A stretch of 64,000 bases of DNA from Blautia sp. (GTDB lineage Bacteria > Bacillota > Clostridia > Lachnospirales > Lachnospiraceae): the NCBI GenBank assembly GCA_022769545.1, contig JALEJS010000005.1:29287-93286 (forward strand), in the 5' to 3' direction. Under the pieces are notes generated by a model that saw only the letters and a program-made list of their open reading frames with translations, was not told where the DNA came from and did no database searches. The translations under genes were made by a program, and so were the position numbers. Below, piece after piece: positions 60,386-64,000 of the stretch; positions within the stretch are counted from its first letter, which is position 1; each line of letters opens with the position of its first letter.

Positions 60386-62560
60386 ATGGGAAATGATCTG
60401 GGAAATTCGGTCTGGCCGGAATGGCAGATCGTGAAAGAAATCGGACGGGGATCTTTTGGTGTGGTCTATGAAGCCGTCCGGACAGAATATCAGGTAAAGA
60501 GCCGTTCGGCAATTAAAGTGATTTCCATTCCGCCCAATGACGCGGAGGTGGATGCACTCCGCTCGGAAGGGCTGTCCGTTGCCGATACAAAAAAATATTT
60601 TCAGGAAGTGGTAAACGAGTTTATCAGCGAAATACAGATTATGGAATCCCTGAAAGGGGTACAGAATATTGTCAGCGTGGAAGACTACAAGGTTGTGGAG
60701 AGAACGCAGGAAATCGGATGGGACATCTACATCCGCATGGAGCTTCTGACTCCGTTCAGCAGCTATATCTGCGGCAGAGAGCTGAGGGAAAAAGAAGTGG
60801 TAAAGCTCGGCTGCGATATCTGTACGGCGCTGGAATTCTGCGCAAAGCGCGGGGTGATCCACCGTGACATAAAGCCGGCCAATATTTTTGTCAATGATTT
60901 TGGGGATTTTAAACTGGGAGATTTCGGAATCGCCCGACAGCTGGAAAACATTACCGGGGCACTTTCCCGCAAAGGAACCTATGACTATATGGCACCGGAA
61001 GTCGGACAGGGAATGAATTATGATGCCTCGGTTGACATCTATTCCCTGGGTCTGGTGCTGTACCGGATCATGAACAAAAACCGTCTGCCGTTCATAGAGA
61101 CGGAGTGGCAGAAGCGAAATCCGGGAGAGCGTATGAAGGCGGTACAGCGCCGGATGGATGGGGAATATTTTCCGCCGCCCAGCGATGCTTCCAACAATCT
61201 GTCGCAGATTATTCTCTGCGCCTGTGAGCCGAATCCACGCAGAAGATTTCACTCAGCCACGGCAATGAAAAATGCGCTGTTAAGTCTGTATGAAGATGTA
61301 AATTATGATGCGGATGACGACAGGGAGGGTTTCGAAGATGAATTGTCGGACAAAGCCCTGACAGCCTGGATGACATTGCAGGAAAACTCTGTGCCGGATG
61401 GAAACCGGGCCGGAAATGAGGACAGAATTCAGAACCGAAATGCCGCAGGAGACTCAGGTGAAAAGGAAAACGGTCAATCCGGCAGACAGGCAGAAGTGCA
61501 GTCGAACAGGCGATTGATCGTGCTTGCAGTACTGCTGGGGCTGCTGGTGACAGGCGCTGCAGCCTATGCCCTTCCCAGACTGGTAACGCGAATCGCCGAT
61601 ATGGATATTATAAGTGAAATGAAAACGCCGACACCGACACCGGAGCCGACGCCGACACTGGAACCGACGCCGACATCGGAACCGACACCGACGCCGGAGC
61701 CGACACCCACAATGGCAGCTGCGGCGGAGCCGGCTGATCTGAAGCTGGGCAATTTGCTGATCGGGGACGGCGCGCCTCTGGTGGCATACCGCATCTGCAG
61801 AGACGGACAGGGATTATATTACGAAAATGGAATTGGCGGTGATGCCATTGATAAGGAGAACCGATTCAGGCTGTATCTGGATTTCCTGAGTGAGGAATAC
61901 CGGTATTTTCAGGGGAAAGTGATACTGAATTATGATCTGGCAAAAGATGAGCATCCTTCCGGCTATGTTGAGATATATCTGGATGATGCACTGGCATTTT
62001 CCTCCCGGATCAAGGGAAAAGAATATGAGCCGGAATCCTTCTGTCTGGAGCTGACGGGAAAGCGGGAAATGGAAATTGTGATTTACGGAGCCAATGTGGT
62101 GCGCCTGGCAGATGCAGCCTTTTCCATGGAAAAGACGGAATGCAGGTCCATGGAGCGACTGTCGGAGGAGCTCGAAAATCCGTTCTCGAATCTTCCGGTG
62201 ATAAGCGAGGTGAACGGGCTGCGTCTGCTGACCAACACACGGGATAATCAGGGAGAGACCTACTGCAGCGTACTGGCGGGGAAAGAGTCCGATTGTGTAA
62301 ATACGGTGACCTATGCGCTGGATGGAAAATATACCGCCTTTTCTGCAAGGGCGATTCTGAATTATCAGTATCGCGATGTCTATCCGACCAGCACTTATAT
62401 TCGTGTGGAGGTGGACGGAGAACAGAAATACCAGACGGAGACAATCCAGAAGGGCATGCTGCCGGAAGATTTTACCATCAACGTGGCAGGAGCACGGAAA
62501 CTGACCATTTCCATTGAGGGAAAGAATTATGCACGTCTGGTGAATGTGAAGCTCCGGTAA
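60386..62560 (+). CDS. Membrane Ser/Thr protein kinase with extracellular NPCBM-like domains
   Basis: A 724-residue Hanks-type kinase. Cytoplasmic kinase domain 1-300: glycine loop GRGSFGVVYEA, catalytic Lys in SAIKVI, HRDIKPANI (about 159), DFG, and APE. A hydrophilic linker, one transmembrane helix (about 376-397), a Thr-Pro-Glu repeat stalk, and two beta-sandwich-like extracellular units, the first with GLYYENGIGGDA recalling NPCBM sugar-binding modules. PASTA repeats, usual in PrkC, are absent. AAAGGAG lies 9 bases before the ATG. The PP2C gene follows 49 bases on, its natural antagonist. Confidence 0.9.
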   Translation: MGNDLGNSVWPEWQIVKEIGRGSFGVVYEAVRTEYQVKSRSAIKVISIPPNDAEVDALRSEGLSVADTKKYFQEVVNEFISEIQIMESLKGVQNIVSVEDYKVVERTQEIGWDIYIRMELLTPFSSYICGRELREKEVVKLGCDICTALEFCAKRGVIHRDIKPANIFVNDFGDFKLGDFGIARQLENITGALSRKGTYDYMAPEVGQGMNYDASVDIYSLGLVLYRIMNKNRLPFIETEWQKRNPGERMKAVQRRMDGEYFPPPSDASNNLSQIILCACEPNPRRRFHSATAMKNALLSLYEDVNYDADDDREGFEDELSDKALTAWMTLQENSVPDGNRAGNEDRIQNRNAAGDSGEKENGQSGRQAEVQSNRRLIVLAVLLGLLVTGAAAYALPRLVTRIADMDIISEMKTPTPTPEPTPTLEPTPTSEPTPTPEPTPTMAAAAEPADLKLGNLLIGDGAPLVAYRICRDGQGLYYENGIGGDAIDKENRFRLYLDFLSEEYRYFQGKVILNYDLAKDEHPSGYVEIYLDDALAFSSRIKGKEYEPESFCLELTGKREMEIVIYGANVVRLADAAFSMEKTECRSMERLSEELENPFSNLPVISEVNGLRLLTNTRDNQGETYCSVLAGKESDCVNTVTYALDGKYTAFSARAILNYQYRDVYPTSTYIRVEVDGEQKYQTETIQKGMLPEDFTINVAGARKLTISIEGKNYARLVNVKLR

Positions 62561-62609
62561 AGAACTGCAGAAAAGCAGGAAACAACATCAGAGGAAGAGG
62601 GGAAGCACA

Positions 62610-63470
62610 GTGAATCATGTGGTGTACTATTCGTGCCTCAGTCATGTGGGCAAATGCAGGAAGATAAATCAGGATAATTTTATCTGCGGCCGCAGATATA
62701 TGGAGGAGGAATCCTGTCCGGTTTCATTTCCGATTACCGGATGCCTGTCAGAGGAGGATTCCCCGGTAGTGGGGATTTTCGACGGGATGGGCGGAGAGGA
62801 ATGCGGAGATACAGCCTCACTCCTGGCCGCCCGGGAAGCTTCTTCGCTGACCGTCACAGACAGACCGGTGGATGATCTGCTGCTTTTTTGCCACCGGGCA
62901 AATGAGAGAATCTGTCAGTATGCGAAGGAGAACGGAATTTCGTCCATGGGAACAACGGCGGCGCTTCTGGCATTTGCAGATCAGAAAATTGCTCTGTGCA
63001 ACATCGGAGACAGTAAGATATTCTGCTTCGCAGATCATAAGCTGGAACAGCTGAGCGTGGATCACGTTGCGTTTGCTCCTTACGGGATGAAACCGCTGCT
63101 GTATCAGAATCTGGGCATTCCGTCTTCGGAGATGACCATTGATCCATATGCAGCGGCCCGGAAATACCATGACAAGGATCTGTACCTGATCTGCTCGGAC
63201 GGACTTACCGATATGGTGCCGCCGGAAGAGATTTCCGGGATTCTTTCGGAGGTGAGTGCCGGGCTGTCAGCCGGCAGGGCCGGGAAGAATTCAGAGGAAG
63301 CATCCGTTTCCGGACTTCTTGCCGAAACCACAGTCCGGCTGCTGGAAAAAGCACTTGCGGGCGGCGGAAGGGACAATATCACCGTCATCCTGTGTAAAAT
63401 AGAAAAAAGGCGAAAAGGATTCTTGAAACGTCTGCTCCGGAAAGCACCGGCTCGAGGCGGCAGCGTCTGA
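62610..63470 (+). CDS. PP2C-family Ser/Thr phosphatase
   Basis: A 286-residue metal-dependent phosphatase. Motifs: KINQDNF, GIFDGMGGEECGD, MGTTAALLAF, CNIGDSKIF, DLYLICSDGLTDMV and GGGRDNITVIL, covering the metal-binding aspartates. Soluble, so acts at the cytoplasmic face on targets of the adjacent kinase. GTG start at 62610 with GAGGGGAAG upstream. The C-terminus is basic (RRKGFLKRLLRK). Confidence 0.93.
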   Translation: MNHVVYYSCLSHVGKCRKINQDNFICGRRYMEEESCPVSFPITGCLSEEDSPVVGIFDGMGGEECGDTASLLAAREASSLTVTDRPVDDLLLFCHRANERICQYAKENGISSMGTTAALLAFADQKIALCNIGDSKIFCFADHKLEQLSVDHVAFAPYGMKPLLYQNLGIPSSEMTIDPYAAARKYHDKDLYLICSDGLTDMVPPEEISGILSEVSAGLSAGRAGKNSEEASVSGLLAETTVRLLEKALAGGGRDNITVILCKIEKRRKGFLKRLLRKAPARGGSV

Positions 63471-63521
63471 AAAAAGCCGGCGGAGCAGACCCCGGATTGT
63501 GCTGATTGTGACGTTTTATGC

Positions 63522-63550
63522 TTTTCATTTTTGGGAAAGTGTGATATACT
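63522..63550 (+). promoter_or_regulatory. Promoter of the acidic-repeat membrane protein
   Basis: TTTTCA (63522-63527), 17-bp spacer, TATACT (63545-63550) with extended TGA. Confidence 0.55.
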
Positions 63551-63584
63551 GGTAAAAGTTTAGGATATTCAAAGGAGAAGTATT

Positions 63585-64000
63585 ATGAGCCAGAAAAAAG
63601 TGGATGCTTATAAACAGCAGAAAGCAAACCGTCAGAAAATCATCAAAAAGGAAAAAAGAATTCTGATGCTGGAAAAGCTGGCAGCACTGGTAATCTGCAT
63701 TGCCGCAGTGTGCTGGGTGGGGTATTCCGTATATGGAAAGATCGCTGCAGACAAGGAAAAAGTTGTTGTGGACACTTCGCTTGATGTGACCGCACTGCAG
63801 GATTATGTAAGTGATCTGAATGCAGAAGACACAGAAGAAGCTGTTGTGACAGATGTGGAGGATGCAGCAGAGGAAGACGCAGCAGAAGCTGAGACTGCGG
63901 ATGCGGCAGAGGAAGACGCATCGGAAGCTGAGACCGCGGATGCAGCAGAGGAAGACGCAGCAGAAGCTGAGACTGCGGATGCGGCAGAGGAAGACGCATC
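63585..64000 (+). CDS. Membrane protein with acidic 13-residue repeats (partial, runs off window)
   Basis: Starts at ATG 63585 with AAAGGAGA 7 bases upstream; 138 codons are visible and the frame is open at the edge. A Lys/Gln-rich cytoplasmic N-terminus (1-25), one transmembrane helix (about 28-50), then an extracytoplasmic part that turns into tandem repeats DAAEEDA(A/S)EAETA. Function unknown; the C-terminal domain, if any, lies beyond 64000. Confidence 0.8.
   Translation, partial: MSQKKVDAYKQQKANRQKIIKKEKRILMLEKLAALVICIAAVCWVGYSVYGKIAADKEKVVVDTSLDVTALQDYVSDLNAEDTEEAVVTDVEDAAEEDAAEAETADAAEEDASEAETADAAEEDAAEAETADAAEEDA
63861..64000 (+). repeat. 39-bp coding tandem repeat with 78-bp higher-order unit
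   Basis: Units start at 63861, 63900, 63939 and 63978. Units 1 and 3 are identical; units 2 and 4 share a different variant over the visible bases, so a 78-bp pair was itself duplicated. The array continues past the window end. Confidence 0.9.

Overview
The window reads as a chromosomal segment of a gut-type Firmicute of the Lachnospiraceae (Blautia/Ruminococcus-like). Grounds: moderate GC with A-rich purine leaders, near-universal AGGAGG ribosome sites, a sporulation sigma-H gene, a stand-alone Spo0A DNA-binding domain, HtpG behind a CIRCE element, a bacterial GlnS, Gx-transporter/NusG-II flavin accessory genes and CUT1 sugar loci without their own ATPase. The genus is inference; no rRNA is present.

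Layout. 1-0.45 kb: the tail of a gene (possibly ApbE) and a NusG-domain-II protein. 0.6-8.6 kb: a sugar-type ABC cassette (two ribose-type binding proteins, LacI regulator, fused ATPase, permease) running into a Tm-1/UPF0261 protein and a PEP-hydrolase-family TIM barrel. 8.8-12.2 kb: Gx transporter, acyltransferase 3, L,D-transpeptidase. 12.2-13.8 kb (minus): aldehyde dehydrogenase preceded by the C-terminal stub of an iron-containing alcohol dehydrogenase. 14.0-16.9 kb: glycogen debranching enzyme and TrmO. 17.0-30.0 kb: YesM/YesN-type two-component system, then an oligosaccharide operon (binding protein, two permeases, GH31, YesL, YicI-type GH31, GH127), suited to xylose- and arabinose-decorated oligosaccharides. 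30.2-31.5 kb: aspartokinase. 31.9-36.6 kb: a LexA-box-controlled DNA-repair pair (radical SAM TIGR03916-type plus TIGR03915-type) and a DinG/XPD-like helicase. 36.6-43.7 kb: class-A-type serine hydrolase, RidA, EgsA, IspF, CysS, Mini-RNase III, RlmB, SigH. 43.8 kb: tRNA-Thr(GGT). 44.1-47.3 kb: receiver/degenerate-GGDEF/EAL protein and an Hpt protein. 47.4-49.6 kb: GlnS and a polyferredoxin. 49.7-50.4 kb: a palindromic 61-bp array and an acidic Cys-rich membrane protein. 50.6-55.1 kb: Maf, HAD phosphatase, a small protein and a large surface protein. 55.2-59.7 kb: CIRCE-htpG, Spo0A_C protein, DUF5721, DegV. 59.9-60.25 kb: a compact AT-rich cassette flanked by inverted repeats. 60.4-64 kb: Ser/Thr kinase, PP2C phosphatase, and a membrane protein with 13-residue acidic repeats that runs off the window.

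The most interesting non-coding or poorly explained signals are: (i) the exactly periodic 61-bp array of alternating GTCCAGAAT/ATTCTGGAC arms at 49.76-49.99 kb; (ii) the 0.3-kb cassette with 18/20 inverted ends, its own promoter, 61-codon ORF and terminator; (iii) a ten-G homopolymer in the leader of the EAL gene; (iv) a perfect LexA box inside the promoter of the radical-SAM repair operon; (v) a three-way-junction-like RNA fold spanning the end of that operon; (vi) a ~45-bp palindromic repeat present in two unrelated intergenic regions; (vii) the ABC/Tm-1/PEP-hydrolase cassette that appears to separate NusG-II from the Gx transporter.

All calls are from reading the sequence; family assignments rest on recognised motifs and remembered family features, not on database searches.
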